Below are positions 1 through 7,171 of a stretch of DNA of 15,111 nucleotides, one piece after another. The stretch is taken from contig DEHV01000073.1 of the NCBI GenBank assembly GCA_002352105.1, forward strand, positions 67,759 to 82,869, written 5' to 3'. The notes under the pieces were generated by a model that was not told where the DNA came from, searched no databases, and saw only the letters and a program-made list of their open reading frames with translations. Source of the DNA: Chitinophagaceae bacterium UBA2791. GTDB lineage: Bacteria; Bacteroidota; Bacteroidia; Chitinophagales; Chitinophagaceae. Both the position numbers and the translations under genes were made by a program. Every line of letters starts with the position of its first letter. Position 1 is the first letter of the stretch.

Positions 1-237
1 CCCGGCAAAGACACGATCGAGCTGGCGCTCGGCAAAGACTGGACAAAGGAGCGTTTCGCCCCTACCTGCGAGCGACTGCCATTCCCTATTGGAACATTGC
101 ATAAGTTTTGGCCTGAGGTAATCAAGCCTCATGGCCGGATCTATTTTGCAGGCGCCTATGCAGATACGCTCTCCCGGGGCGCGGAAGCGGCCACAAGGTC
201 GGCCAACCGGGTGGCGGATGAGATCCATAAGGCCTGA
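1..237 (+). CDS. C-terminal end of a probable flavin-containing amine oxidase (partial)
   Basis: Only the last 78 codons lie in the window; frame 1 is open from base 1 to a TGA at 235-237. The end of the peptide contains GRIYFAGAYADTLSRGAEAA followed by a helix-like SANRVADEI stretch. This fits the C-terminal FAD-contacting segment of monoamine oxidase/phytoene desaturase-like flavoproteins, in which an 'aGe...GaveGAi.SG..aA..i' pattern closes the FAD site. The assignment rests on that motif alone, because the Rossmann GxGxxG is outside the window. The stop lies 16 bases before the methionine aminopeptidase start, so the genes are probably co-transcribed. Substrate cannot be inferred. Confidence 0.62.
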   Translation, partial: PGKDTIELALGKDWTKERFAPTCERLPFPIGTLHKFWPEVIKPHGRIYFAGAYADTLSRGAEAATRSANRVADEIHKA

Positions 238-253
238 AATTAAACAAACAATC

Positions 254-1021
254 ATGTCAATTACAAAAGAAGCAGAACTGACCGGGATGAAAAAGGCAAG
301 CGAAGCGGTTGCCTATACGTTGAAGAAAATGAGGGACTATGCCCGACCTGGTATGACAACAAAACAACTGGACGACTATGGCGCAAAGATACTGTCGGGT
401 TATGGCGCAAGATCCGCTCCATACCTGACCTATGGTTTCCCTGGCTGGACCTGCATAAGCGTGAATCATGAATTTTGTCATGGCATTCCTTCTGATGCCA
501 GAATACTTAAGGAAGGAGACCTGGTGAATATAGACGTTTCTGCTGAACTGGACGGGTTTTGGTCGGACAATGGAAGTTCCTTCGTGCTTGGGAAAGACAT
601 CAACCAATATCAACAACTGGTAGACGCTTCGAAACAGATCTTGCATAAGGCCATCTATAGCATAAAAGGAGGGGTCCGCATTGCCGATATAGGATTTCTT
701 ATGGAAACGGAAGCTAAAAAACGCGGTTATAGAGTAATTAAAAACCTGACAGGGCACGGAATAGGCAGGAGCCTGCATGAGGAACCCTCCGAAATAGCGA
801 ATTATAAAGACCGGTTTAACCTGAAAAGGTTTAAGAAAAACGCTGTAGTAGCGATTGAAACATTTATATCGACAGATTCCACCTATGCCGAGACCCTGAA
901 TGACGGTTGGACAATGGTTGGAAATAAAGGCGGGTTTATGGCGCAGCATGAACATACTATTGTAGTTACTGACGGGCCCCCGTTGGTATTGACAGAAATG
1001 AACGGGGTCTGGGCGGCATGA
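254..1021 (+). CDS. map: Type I methionine aminopeptidase
   Basis: Cytosolic metallo-enzyme that removes the initiator methionine from nascent proteins. With the ATG at 254 the protein has 255 residues and begins MSITKEAEL, the usual MetAP length and N-terminus. The open frame extends upstream to 131, but that part overlaps the end of the preceding gene and has no family character. All five metal ligands are visible: D94 (NIDV), D105 (WSDNG), H168 (GHGIG), E202 (AIETF) and E233 (QHEHT). H76 in CHGIP matches the substrate-contacting histidine (H79 in E. coli). There is no N-terminal SH3 or zinc extension. The stop overlaps the next start as ATGA, implying translational coupling. In many Bacteroidota the main map gene sits in the secY-infA ribosomal cluster, so this may be a second copy (inference). 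Confidence 0.92.
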   Translation: MSITKEAELTGMKKASEAVAYTLKKMRDYARPGMTTKQLDDYGAKILSGYGARSAPYLTYGFPGWTCISVNHEFCHGIPSDARILKEGDLVNIDVSAELDGFWSDNGSSFVLGKDINQYQQLVDASKQILHKAIYSIKGGVRIADIGFLMETEAKKRGYRVIKNLTGHGIGRSLHEEPSEIANYKDRFNLKRFKKNAVVAIETFISTDSTYAETLNDGWTMVGNKGGFMAQHEHTIVVTDGPPLVLTEMNGVWAA

Positions 1022-1719
1022 GAAAAAGAAAAAAAGCCGTATTTAACTGGAGCGGAGGAAAGGATTCGGCGCTAGCGCTTCAAAAGACATTACAGGGTAA
1101 TGAGTTTGAGGTTATAGCGTTATTGACGACAATTGAAAAAGAAACGCTGAAATCTTCCGTACATGGTATTCCTGTAGCGGCGCTATTAAGACAGGCCGAT
1201 AGCATAGGCATTCCTCTTCATGTCGTATTATTGGCGAAGGGGCTGGCAAACTATAACGAGAAAATGCTTGAGGCGGCGGAGCATTTTAAGCAAAAAGGCG
1301 TTGCTCATTTCATTTTTGGAGATATTTCTTTGGGGGACGTACGAAAACTTAGAGAAGCTAAACTGAATCCATCAGGTATCGAGGTGGTAGAGCCGTTGTG
1401 GGGTAAATCATCTGCCGGGATCATAAGCGATTTTTTTGGATCAGGGATCAAAGCAAAAATTATTGTGACCCGGGCCGATAAACTGGACAAGACATTTATC
1501 GGGAAAGCGTTGGACAAAAAGACCATAAGCGCTTTTCCTGAGGATGTAGATGTTTGCGGAGAGAACGGGGAATATCATACGTTTTCATACGCGGGAGGAA
1601 TATTCAGAAAAGAGGTTGAATTTTCCATTTTGCGAACAAGCAAAATTTCACAAGATATCAAACTGGATAACGGGCAAACAAAGACCTTTGGATATTGGCA
1701 GGCGGAGATAATTGTATAA
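1018..1719 (+). CDS. Dph6/MJ0570-type PP-loop ATPase (diphthine--ammonia ligase family)
   Basis: 233-residue protein of the adenine nucleotide alpha-hydrolase superfamily. The PP-loop SGGKDS is at residues 12-17, so the protein is expected to bind ATP and adenylate a carbonyl or amide substrate. The family hallmark VDVCGENGEYHT is at 177-188, and FGDISLGDVRK around residues 100-110 matches the internal 'GDI..ed.r' motif. In eukaryotes and archaea Dph6 makes the last amidation in diphthamide on EF-2. Bacteria lack diphthamide, so the role of bacterial members is not established and the database name should not be taken literally. Its start overlaps the aminopeptidase stop by four bases (ATGA). 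Family call is strong; function is unknown. Confidence 0.85.
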   Translation: MRKRKKAVFNWSGGKDSALALQKTLQGNEFEVIALLTTIEKETLKSSVHGIPVAALLRQADSIGIPLHVVLLAKGLANYNEKMLEAAEHFKQKGVAHFIFGDISLGDVRKLREAKLNPSGIEVVEPLWGKSSAGIISDFFGSGIKAKIIVTRADKLDKTFIGKALDKKTISAFPEDVDVCGENGEYHTFSYAGGIFRKEVEFSILRTSKISQDIKLDNGQTKTFGYWQAEIIV

Positions 1720-1772
1720 GATGGATCCGGGAATATTCTTATATTTAGCAATATCTTTCTATTACACCCGCC

Positions 1773-2366
1773 ATGAGCAATAAGCTACCGCAAACGCTAC
1801 CAATAGTCAGGCAGGCTACGAGGTTTTCTTTCCTTCTTATCGTATTCATCATTCATCAATGTATCGGCTATGGACAGGATGGCGGCAATGCGGCGGGGTT
1901 AAGGACATTAACGAAGCTGGACCTCGGCCTTCAGGGCATCGGAGCGGCATATGAACCGCGTTTAAGCAAATCGCTGGTATCCGAGTTGTCGTTGGGTTTT
2001 GGCGGCGGTTATAATATTGGCGAAGGCTCGGTTGATATTTATGTTATTAAACCGGCAATGTATTTTTCAGTGACGCCAAAACTTTATTATAATATCAAAA
2101 AGAGGATTGAAAAAGGCAAACCAACGGCGAATAATTCCGGAAACTATTTTGGCGCCAGACTTAAATTCAATACCCCGTTGTATAGAAAATCAGGCATCAT
2201 CAGAAATAGTGTTTTATCAAATATACATTGGGGATTGCAAAGATCGGTTGGCGAACGGTGGTCGTTCAATTCGCATATTGGAGCGGGTTATGCGCATGAT
2301 ATTGATCACGGTTTTGGGACTATTTATCCGGCCCTTGACGTTAAGTTTTCGTATATCATAAAATAG
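1773..2366 (+). CDS. Small exported protein, probable outer-membrane beta-barrel
   Basis: 197-residue protein with an N-terminal signal peptide: a basic stretch, then a hydrophobic core (about residues 19-31, FSFLLIVFIIHQC) and a likely cleavage after YGQ near residue 35. The mature part is rich in alternating polar/apolar residues, glycine and tyrosine, with strands such as LSLGFGGGYNIG and MYFSVTPKLYYNI, and ends in VKFSYIIK. This pattern fits a short porin-like or OmpA-like barrel of roughly 8 strands. I do not recognise a specific family. It lies 53 bases downstream of the PP-loop gene, and TATATTTA in that gap could be a weak -7 element, so it may have its own promoter. It ends convergently with the dioxygenase gene. 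Confidence 0.6.
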   Translation: MSNKLPQTLPIVRQATRFSFLLIVFIIHQCIGYGQDGGNAAGLRTLTKLDLGLQGIGAAYEPRLSKSLVSELSLGFGGGYNIGEGSVDIYVIKPAMYFSVTPKLYYNIKKRIEKGKPTANNSGNYFGARLKFNTPLYRKSGIIRNSVLSNIHWGLQRSVGERWSFNSHIGAGYAHDIDHGFGTIYPALDVKFSYIIK

Positions 2367-2504
2367 CGCTCAAAACCTAGGCCTGTACCTGAACGTTTGC
2401 CCTAACGTAACCGACATATTGGGCTTTGACGGCGCGCCCTCATGTAATAAACAGCCTTGAAAAATCTTTAAGAAATAATGTAATAATGATTTGTTGCAAT
2501 AAAA

Positions 2505-3329
2505 CTACAGGATAGCCGGGTTTAGTTTAGAGTCTGCCGGGGTTCCGGCGGGTTTTCCCATGAGCCATGTTTGGTGATCTGCCTCCTGCCATTTGTGTTT
2601 AGGTTGACTGATGATTGCGCCATCTTCAAAATAAATAATGGTCATTACCTCCCGTCTGACAGGCGAGTTGTTGCCTGGTGCATTATGTATGGTATATCCA
2701 TAGTGCCAGGTTGCGTCGCCTGCTTTCATGGATGAGGGCCGGGTAACAGGAAATTGATGCTCGTTTACATAGCGCTCAAATGTTTCTTCTGATTCGTCCG
2801 AAATAATTACATCGGCGGCATTACCTTTTACGTGCGAACCCGAGGCAAAGGTCAGCATTCCCATATCGGCGTTTGGAATATCTACCATTGGCATCCACAT
2901 GGTGATGGTTTTTTCTGTATCCAGCGGCCAGTAGTTCTGGTCCTGGTGCCAGGGGGTAGGGCCTCCGCCGGGTTCCTTAAATAGCGCCTGGTCGTGGTAC
3001 AACCGCACATTTTTTACGCCCAGCAGGTCGGCGGCTATTTTTGCGAAACGCTTGGCCAGTACGAATTTTCTTACTCTTTCGTCGTTTCTCCACAGGTTCA
3101 TGATTTGCAGAAAAGCCTTGCCATAAGTGTCGCGGTCGGCGAGTTTCCTGGTTTCGCTGTTAAATTTATCAGCCGCTTCCACTATTACGTCGCGGTAGGC
3201 TTCCACCTCGGCTTCGCTCAGGATGCCTTTGATTAATGTGTGCCCGTCTTTTTGAAACTGATGTATCTGCTGATCTGAAACTTCTATGAAATTATCCAGA
3301 TCCGGTAACATGGTGAGATGATTATTCAT
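2505..3329 (-). CDS. Phytanoyl-CoA dioxygenase (PhyH) family protein
   Basis: 274-residue cytosolic non-haem iron oxygenase; the family hydroxylates a substrate using Fe(II), O2 and 2-oxoglutarate. The iron facial triad is visible: H128 and D130 in TPWHQDQNYWP, and the distal H215 in YTIHNAPGN. R225 or R226 ten residues later is positioned to bind the 2-oxoglutarate carboxylate. The N-terminal DGHTLIKGILSEAEVEAYR is the standard PhyH entry segment. The ATG at 3329 is used; an in-frame ATG at codon 7 is an alternative. A truncated HAD gene ends 12 bases upstream on the same strand and brings a promoter with it. An AraC regulator is transcribed divergently and may control it. The substrate is unknown; PhyH members act on very varied small molecules. 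Confidence 0.88.
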   Translation of the reverse strand: MNNHLTMLPDLDNFIEVSDQQIHQFQKDGHTLIKGILSEAEVEAYRDVIVEAADKFNSETRKLADRDTYGKAFLQIMNLWRNDERVRKFVLAKRFAKIAADLLGVKNVRLYHDQALFKEPGGGPTPWHQDQNYWPLDTEKTITMWMPMVDIPNADMGMLTFASGSHVKGNAADVIISDESEETFERYVNEHQFPVTRPSSMKAGDATWHYGYTIHNAPGNNSPVRREVMTIIYFEDGAIISQPKHKWQEADHQTWLMGKPAGTPADSKLNPAIL

Positions 3330-3341
3330 TATATGTGTGTT

Positions 3342-3455
3342 TTATCGTGTTGCTAAACGAATGCCCGCCAGTTTTTTCCATGCCTTGAAGTGGTGGACGG
3401 CGGTAACTACCAATACCCCGTCGAGGTCAAAAATGCACGCATTTGATTGATTCAT
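3342..3455 (-). pseudogene. Remnant of a beta-phosphoglucomutase-like HAD phosphatase (N-terminus only)
   Basis: A 37-codon frame starting at the ATG 3455-3453 and ending in TAA at 3344-3342. The peptide contains CIFDLDGVLVVTAVHHFKAW, the start of the beta-phosphoglucomutase branch of the HAD superfamily. D10 would be the phosphoaspartate nucleophile and D12 the acid/base. Family members are about 210-220 residues, so over 80% of the gene is gone. After KKLA the similarity stops and GIRLATR-stop follows, marking the deletion junction near 3365. The usual DTA is VTA, suggesting further decay. The remnant cannot be active because the cap domain and HAD motifs II-IV are missing. It ends 12 bases before the dioxygenase ATG. 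Confidence 0.75.
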
Positions 3456-3519
3456 ATGGCTCGCTAATTGTTACCCGGTAAAACACGTGCATTGCTGTTG
3501 TGTTATTATCCTTCTGATC

Positions 3520-3549
3520 CAAAGCTAACTTTCATTTAAAATTAGCAAC
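3520..3549 (-). promoter_or_regulatory. Bacteroidota-type promoter for the HAD remnant and dioxygenase
   Basis: Read on the minus strand, TAGCTTTG (3527-3520) matches the Bacteroidota -7 consensus TAnnTTTG exactly. GTTG (3549-3546) lies 18 bases upstream, close to the -33 TTTG position. Transcription would start near 3513, about 58 bases before the HAD remnant ATG, and run on into the dioxygenase gene. Motif match only. Confidence 0.45.
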
Positions 3550-3578
3550 ATGAATAAACCGGAATAAACATGGCATAT

Positions 3579-3611
3579 TTTGTCCTCTTTGAAATAAAAC
3601 ATCTAAATTCA
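3579..3611 (+). promoter_or_regulatory. Possible promoter of the AraC-type regulator gene
   Basis: TTTG at 3579-3582 and TAAATTCA at 3604-3611 are spaced 21 bases apart and roughly fit the Bacteroidota -33/-7 pattern, giving a very short leader before the ATG at 3625. The -7 element has two mismatches, so this is weak. It lies in the spacer shared with the divergent promoter. Confidence 0.25.
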
Positions 3612-3624
3612 TAACAAAAAAGAT

Positions 3625-4503
3625 ATGTTAAAGGCCTCTTGCGAAGTATTGAACCCGGTCAATGGCCAATCCTTTTTACTACGCAGGTTTAATAAAACCG
3701 CCTTCGATGCGCCTTATCATTTCCATCCTGAATACGAGCTGACCACCATTCTTGAAGGCAGAGGTAAACGTTTTATCGGCAGTCATATGGCCAACTATGA
3801 AGAAGGCGACCTGGCGCTGCTGGGTTCAAGGCTACCGCATTGCTGGAAACTGGATCGGGAGAAAAGCTCCGCGAAAGTGGGTAGCGCCATTGTAGTGCAG
3901 TTTACTAACGATTTCATGGGAGAGCATTTCTTTGATAGAACGGAATTCAGCAGCATTAGAGGCCTGCTGCAGAAAAGCAGCTCCGGCATTAGGTTCAGCT
4001 CATCTACGCAGAAAACGGTACAACGCCAGTTGATAAAGCTCGCAGAGCAGGCTGGTAGTTTCAGGGTATTCATGGGGCTTATGGATATTCTTCAAACCCT
4101 GGCCATGAGCGCCGATTATACATTGCTCGACAAACAGAATACCATTGCCGAGCTTTCCTCTTTGGAGCAGGAAAGGATAAATGCCGTATATGCATACCTG
4201 GTAGAAAATTTTAGAGATCGGGTCTCTTTGGAGAAAGCGGCTGCTATTGCGCATATCACTCCGAGCGCGTTCTGCAAATATTTTAAAAAAGTAACGCGCA
4301 AGACATTTATGGAAACGGTGATCAGCTACCGGATCAACTATGCTACCCAGCAGCTGGTACAGACAGACAAATCAATTTCAGAAATATCGTTCGATAGCGG
4401 TTTCGGCGATGTTTCACATTTTTATAAAATGTTCCGTTTAAAGATGAACATGAGTCCGCTTCATTACCGTAAGCGGTTTATGGATAGCTTGCGGGACAGT
4501 TGA
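3625..4503 (+). CDS. AraC-family transcriptional regulator with cupin sensor domain
   Basis: 292-residue DNA-binding protein. The N-terminal half is a cupin-like ligand domain, with HFHPEYELTTILEGRG at about residues 32-47 and a second strand set YEEGDLALLGSRLPHCW. This arrangement is typical of sugar- or small-molecule-responsive AraC proteins. The C-terminal ~100 residues carry two helix-turn-helix motifs: VSLEKAAAIAHITPSAFCKYF and the signature ISEISFDSGFGDVSHFYKMF, then MSPLHYRKRF. It is divergent from the HAD-remnant/dioxygenase unit and tail-to-tail with the esterase. Control of the dioxygenase or of the esterase/dehydrogenase operon is plausible but inferred from position only. Its stop abuts the esterase stop with no spacer. 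Confidence 0.9.
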   Translation: MLKASCEVLNPVNGQSFLLRRFNKTAFDAPYHFHPEYELTTILEGRGKRFIGSHMANYEEGDLALLGSRLPHCWKLDREKSSAKVGSAIVVQFTNDFMGEHFFDRTEFSSIRGLLQKSSSGIRFSSSTQKTVQRQLIKLAEQAGSFRVFMGLMDILQTLAMSADYTLLDKQNTIAELSSLEQERINAVYAYLVENFRDRVSLEKAAAIAHITPSAFCKYFKKVTRKTFMETVISYRINYATQQLVQTDKSISEISFDSGFGDVSHFYKMFRLKMNMSPLHYRKRFMDSLRDS

Positions 4504-5313
4504 TCACAGCAGGGTATGGAAGAATTGCAGCGTGTCTGCCACATGTTTCTCCCAATAAGGCCATTCATGTTCTCCTTCAAATTCTTCGTATGTGTGCGGG
4601 ATATTGCGCGCTTCCAATTGCTGATGTAATATCCTGTTCTCATTGATCAGCACATCGCTGCTCCCGCAGTCGAAACGAAATGGCGGCGCCTTTTCCCGGT
4701 ATTTCAGTATTGTATTCAATACGCTCTCATCCGTTTTATCTGGTTGCGCGTAGCCGTCCGCGCTTTCTTCCACAAACATCGACAACTGGTCCAGTTCCGT
4801 TATGGAAGAGTGGCCTGCCATTCCCCTGAAACGCTGGTGATATTTTGCGCCGATGCGCAGCGCGCCAAACCCTCCCATGGATAATCCTGCAATAAAAAAT
4901 GGCGATTGTTCTGATACCTGCGGAAAAACGGTCATAAGCGTTTCTGGCACATCGGCGGCGATCCATTTTTCAAAATCCAGGGAATGATGCGGGAGATAGG
5001 CCGAGCCATCTCCCCATAAACCGTCGGAAGGCATGGCAATCAACATAGGGGCTATCTCTCCTCTTTCAATCATCTGCAGGGCCGTTCGGTGTACGCCGGC
5101 ATTGAAGGCCCAGCTCCAGGCGCTTCCATACACGCCATGCAATAATAAGCATACCGGCATATCCTGTAATGTTGTTGTTCCGGGAGGAACAAAAATGCAG
5201 ATATCGCCCCTTCCTTTCAGGGAGTTTGTTTTCACCGTCATAAACCGCAGGCGCTCCTGCTCAAAAGCGGGATTGGAAATTTCAATGGTTCTGAATCGGG
5301 ACATATCAAGCAT
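4504..5313 (-). CDS. Esterase, PF00756 (esterase D/S-formylglutathione hydrolase-like) family
   Basis: 269-residue alpha/beta hydrolase without signal peptide, so probably cytosolic. The nucleophile elbow GLSMGG puts the catalytic serine at S145. D220 in FDCGSSD and H249 in FEGEHEWPYW complete the triad, and LLLHGVYGSAWSW at about 57-69 provides the oxyanion strand. The domain order and the 'yW..h......ff' ending fit the PF00756 family, whose members include S-formylglutathione hydrolase and feruloyl or trehalose-corynomycolyl esterases. It lies 18 bases downstream of a class III-like zinc alcohol dehydrogenase in the same operon. That pairing recalls aldehyde detoxification (FrmA/FrmB) but does not prove it. 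Start: ATG at 5313; a second ATG at codon 4 is possible. Confidence 0.86.
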   Translation of the reverse strand: MLDMSRFRTIEISNPAFEQERLRFMTVKTNSLKGRGDICIFVPPGTTTLQDMPVCLLLHGVYGSAWSWAFNAGVHRTALQMIERGEIAPMLIAMPSDGLWGDGSAYLPHHSLDFEKWIAADVPETLMTVFPQVSEQSPFFIAGLSMGGFGALRIGAKYHQRFRGMAGHSSITELDQLSMFVEESADGYAQPDKTDESVLNTILKYREKAPPFRFDCGSSDVLINENRILHQQLEARNIPHTYEEFEGEHEWPYWEKHVADTLQFFHTLL

Positions 5314-5331
5314 TATTAAAACTAATTCTTA

Positions 5332-6447
5332 CTAAAAAACAATCACTCCTTTGGCATTTCTACCATGTAGCATATCATCAAACGCCTTGCCTAGCTCATC
5401 CAAGGCATAGCGGCGCGTGATCATTTCTTCCAGCAAAAAACGGCCGTTGTCGTATAATGCGGTTATGGCAGGGAAATCGATCTGCGGCCTGCATTTTCCG
5501 TAGAGCGGATTGATGTACACTTTATCCCATTCAAAAAGATTCATGTCGATCGTGATCTCCTCCTCAATGCCGCTTACCTGCACGGCGATACCGGCGTTGC
5601 GAACCATAGCCAGCGGCGCCGCTCCCAGCGCAGGTACGGCAGTACATTCGAATGCATAGTCTGCTCCTCTTCCGCCGGTAAGCGCTTTCACTTTTTCTGC
5701 AGCCTGTAGCAGGCCCTTGTCAGCCTTATCAGCTTGTACAACTGCGGTGGCGCCAAATTGTTTCGCCATTTCCAGCCGCGCCGGATTGATATCAATTGCG
5801 ATGATGCTGGCTGCGCCGGCTATCCGTGCGCCCTGTATTACGCTTAATCCCACCCCGCCCGTGCCCAGCACCGCAACGGCGCTGCCCGGTTTTACCTTAG
5901 CTGCATTCACCGCCGAGCCGTAGCCCGTCATGACGCCGCAGCCTATGATACTAGCCGCTTCGAACGACATCCTGGACGAAGCGTTCACTATCGCTGCTCC
6001 TTGTTTGACCAGCGTGTATTCTGATAGCGTACCCAGGTTAAAAGAACGTTCCACCGGCTTACCGTTATAGGTGGTTCCCTCCGCATGCGCATGACCGCCA
6101 TTTGAACCGTGGTTGCCTCCGGTAACGGGCGAGTTGTTTTCGCATATATGCTGATTCCCTTCGGTGCATTGGAAGCAATGACCGCAAGGTATTGCCCAGT
6201 TGAGCATCACTTTGTCGCCCACTTTTAACCCGGTTACCTGCGATCCCGTAGCTACTACTATTCCTGCGCCTTCGTGTCCCAGTACTATGCTCTTTCCCCA
6301 GTTCAGCGAGTCATAGTCGGTATGGCAGACGCCTGCGGCTTTCAGCTGTACCAACACTTCGTCTGGTCCCGGGTCTGCCACCCGGATCTGATCAATAAAA
6401 AAATCCCCTTTTCCTGTAGTCAGGGCAGCGCGGCAATCGATAGGCAT
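5332..6447 (-). CDS. Zinc-dependent alcohol dehydrogenase (MDR superfamily, class III-like)
   Basis: 371-residue cytosolic medium-chain dehydrogenase oxidising an alcohol, or reducing an aldehyde, with NAD(P). Catalytic zinc ligands are C41 (GVCHTD), H58 (GHEGAG) and C170 (IGCGVMTGYG). The structural zinc loop CGHCFQC...C gives C88, C91, C94 and C102. The Rossmann motif is GTGGVG at 195-200 and the strand-2 acidic residue D219 (AIDI) favours NAD over NADP. The C-terminal part, with PLYGKCRPQIDFPAI and ALYDNGRF, resembles benzyl/aryl-alcohol and thiol-dependent formaldehyde dehydrogenases more than ethanol dehydrogenases. It lies between an esterase pseudogene (30 bases upstream) and an intact esterase (18 bases downstream), all on the minus strand. 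The true substrate is not evident. Confidence 0.9.
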   Translation of the reverse strand: MPIDCRAALTTGKGDFFIDQIRVADPGPDEVLVQLKAAGVCHTDYDSLNWGKSIVLGHEGAGIVVATGSQVTGLKVGDKVMLNWAIPCGHCFQCTEGNQHICENNSPVTGGNHGSNGGHAHAEGTTYNGKPVERSFNLGTLSEYTLVKQGAAIVNASSRMSFEAASIIGCGVMTGYGSAVNAAKVKPGSAVAVLGTGGVGLSVIQGARIAGAASIIAIDINPARLEMAKQFGATAVVQADKADKGLLQAAEKVKALTGGRGADYAFECTAVPALGAAPLAMVRNAGIAVQVSGIEEEITIDMNLFEWDKVYINPLYGKCRPQIDFPAITALYDNGRFLLEEMITRRYALDELGKAFDDMLHGRNAKGVIVF

Positions 6448-6477
6448 CCTGCTTATTTTGGTATGAATATAAGGTAT

Positions 6478-7060
6478 TTATTTTCCGAATAAATATACTA
6501 GCGGAATATGAAGTCGTTTGGCCCATGCATACTCATTATGCTTGTCGTTCGGGAAGTATTTGTATTGGAGTTTGATCGACCGGGCGCTTTGCAACAGGTC
6601 GCGCATGCGCTCATTATCCGGTAAAAAGTCCTTGTCGAGATCCAGCATCCCGCAGTCCATATAGATCCTGCTGCCATCCAACCGTTCGGTCGAGTGTTCG
6701 ACCTGGCCGATGATATTGCTGTCGTAGAAATAAAACCCGCTGGAAAGGCAGGCGGCTTTGGAAAATACCTCAGGATATAGCCAGAGCATGTAGAACGATA
6801 TCAATCCTCCCATGGAAGAACCGGTAGCCGCAGTATTGGCCTTATCGTTTTTGGTCCGGTATTGCTTATCGATAAGATCCCCGGGTGATCTTAAACTCTA
6901 ATGGCGTGTTGGAGTTGAACCTGCTTTCCTGTATCCAGACGCTGTCGTTTATTCTTTGTATGCGGGCGCCCTAGGGATAGAGCCAGTCGCCCCATACCGG
7001 TTGGTTTCCGATCACCAGAACAGTATCTCCCGGCGGGATTTCCGACGGAGCGATATTGGT
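6478..7060 (-). pseudogene. Broken modular esterase (starch-binding-like domain plus PF00756 hydrolase)
   Basis: Three pieces of one gene remain in order on the minus strand. (1) From about 7060 a frame reads PPGDTVLVIGNQPVWGDW and then hits TAG at 6973-6971. (2) The same frame continues as RINDSVWIQESRF and TPLEFKITRGS, ending at TAA 6868-6866. (3) In another frame, QYRTKNDKANTAATGSSMGG leads into a hydrolase C-terminal half ending at 6478. Pieces 1-2 fit the beta-sandwich carbohydrate-binding-like domain found before Bacteroidota esterases. Piece 3 holds the nucleophile elbow GSSMGG and a possible acid/base end (DKHNEYAW). Between 'FKITRGS' and 'IDKQYRT' relatives have on the order of 100 or more residues; here the pieces nearly abut. 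So the gene has a nonsense codon, an internal deletion with frameshift, and no start or signal peptide. Confidence 0.82.
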
Positions 7061-7171
7061 TTTTATTTATTAATAATATTTTTTATATTTATCAGGTTAT
7101 ATTTTGTTCCTGATCCCTTCCATATCATTTTAAATAGTTGGCGAGCTATTGTGTATAAAACAGAAAATTAT

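Noticed and set aside
131..253. N-terminal extension of the methionine aminopeptidase frame by 41 codons.
   Set aside because: It overlaps the preceding gene in another frame, is arginine- and proline-rich, and lacks any MetAP-like sequence; the ATG at 254 gives the normal protein.
257..955. Long 232-codon minus-strand frame opposite the methionine aminopeptidase gene.
   Set aside because: It is antisense to an unambiguous gene with all catalytic residues, and its sequence has no family character.
2370..2504. The dioxygenase frame stays open for 44 codons beyond its TAG, ending in a strand-like tail (NMSVTLGQTFRYRPRF).
   Set aside because: The first part is low-complexity and AT-rich, the protein already has a normal family length at the TAG, and a plus-strand frame across the same bases also looks open. 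Readthrough or a decayed barrel gene cannot be supported.
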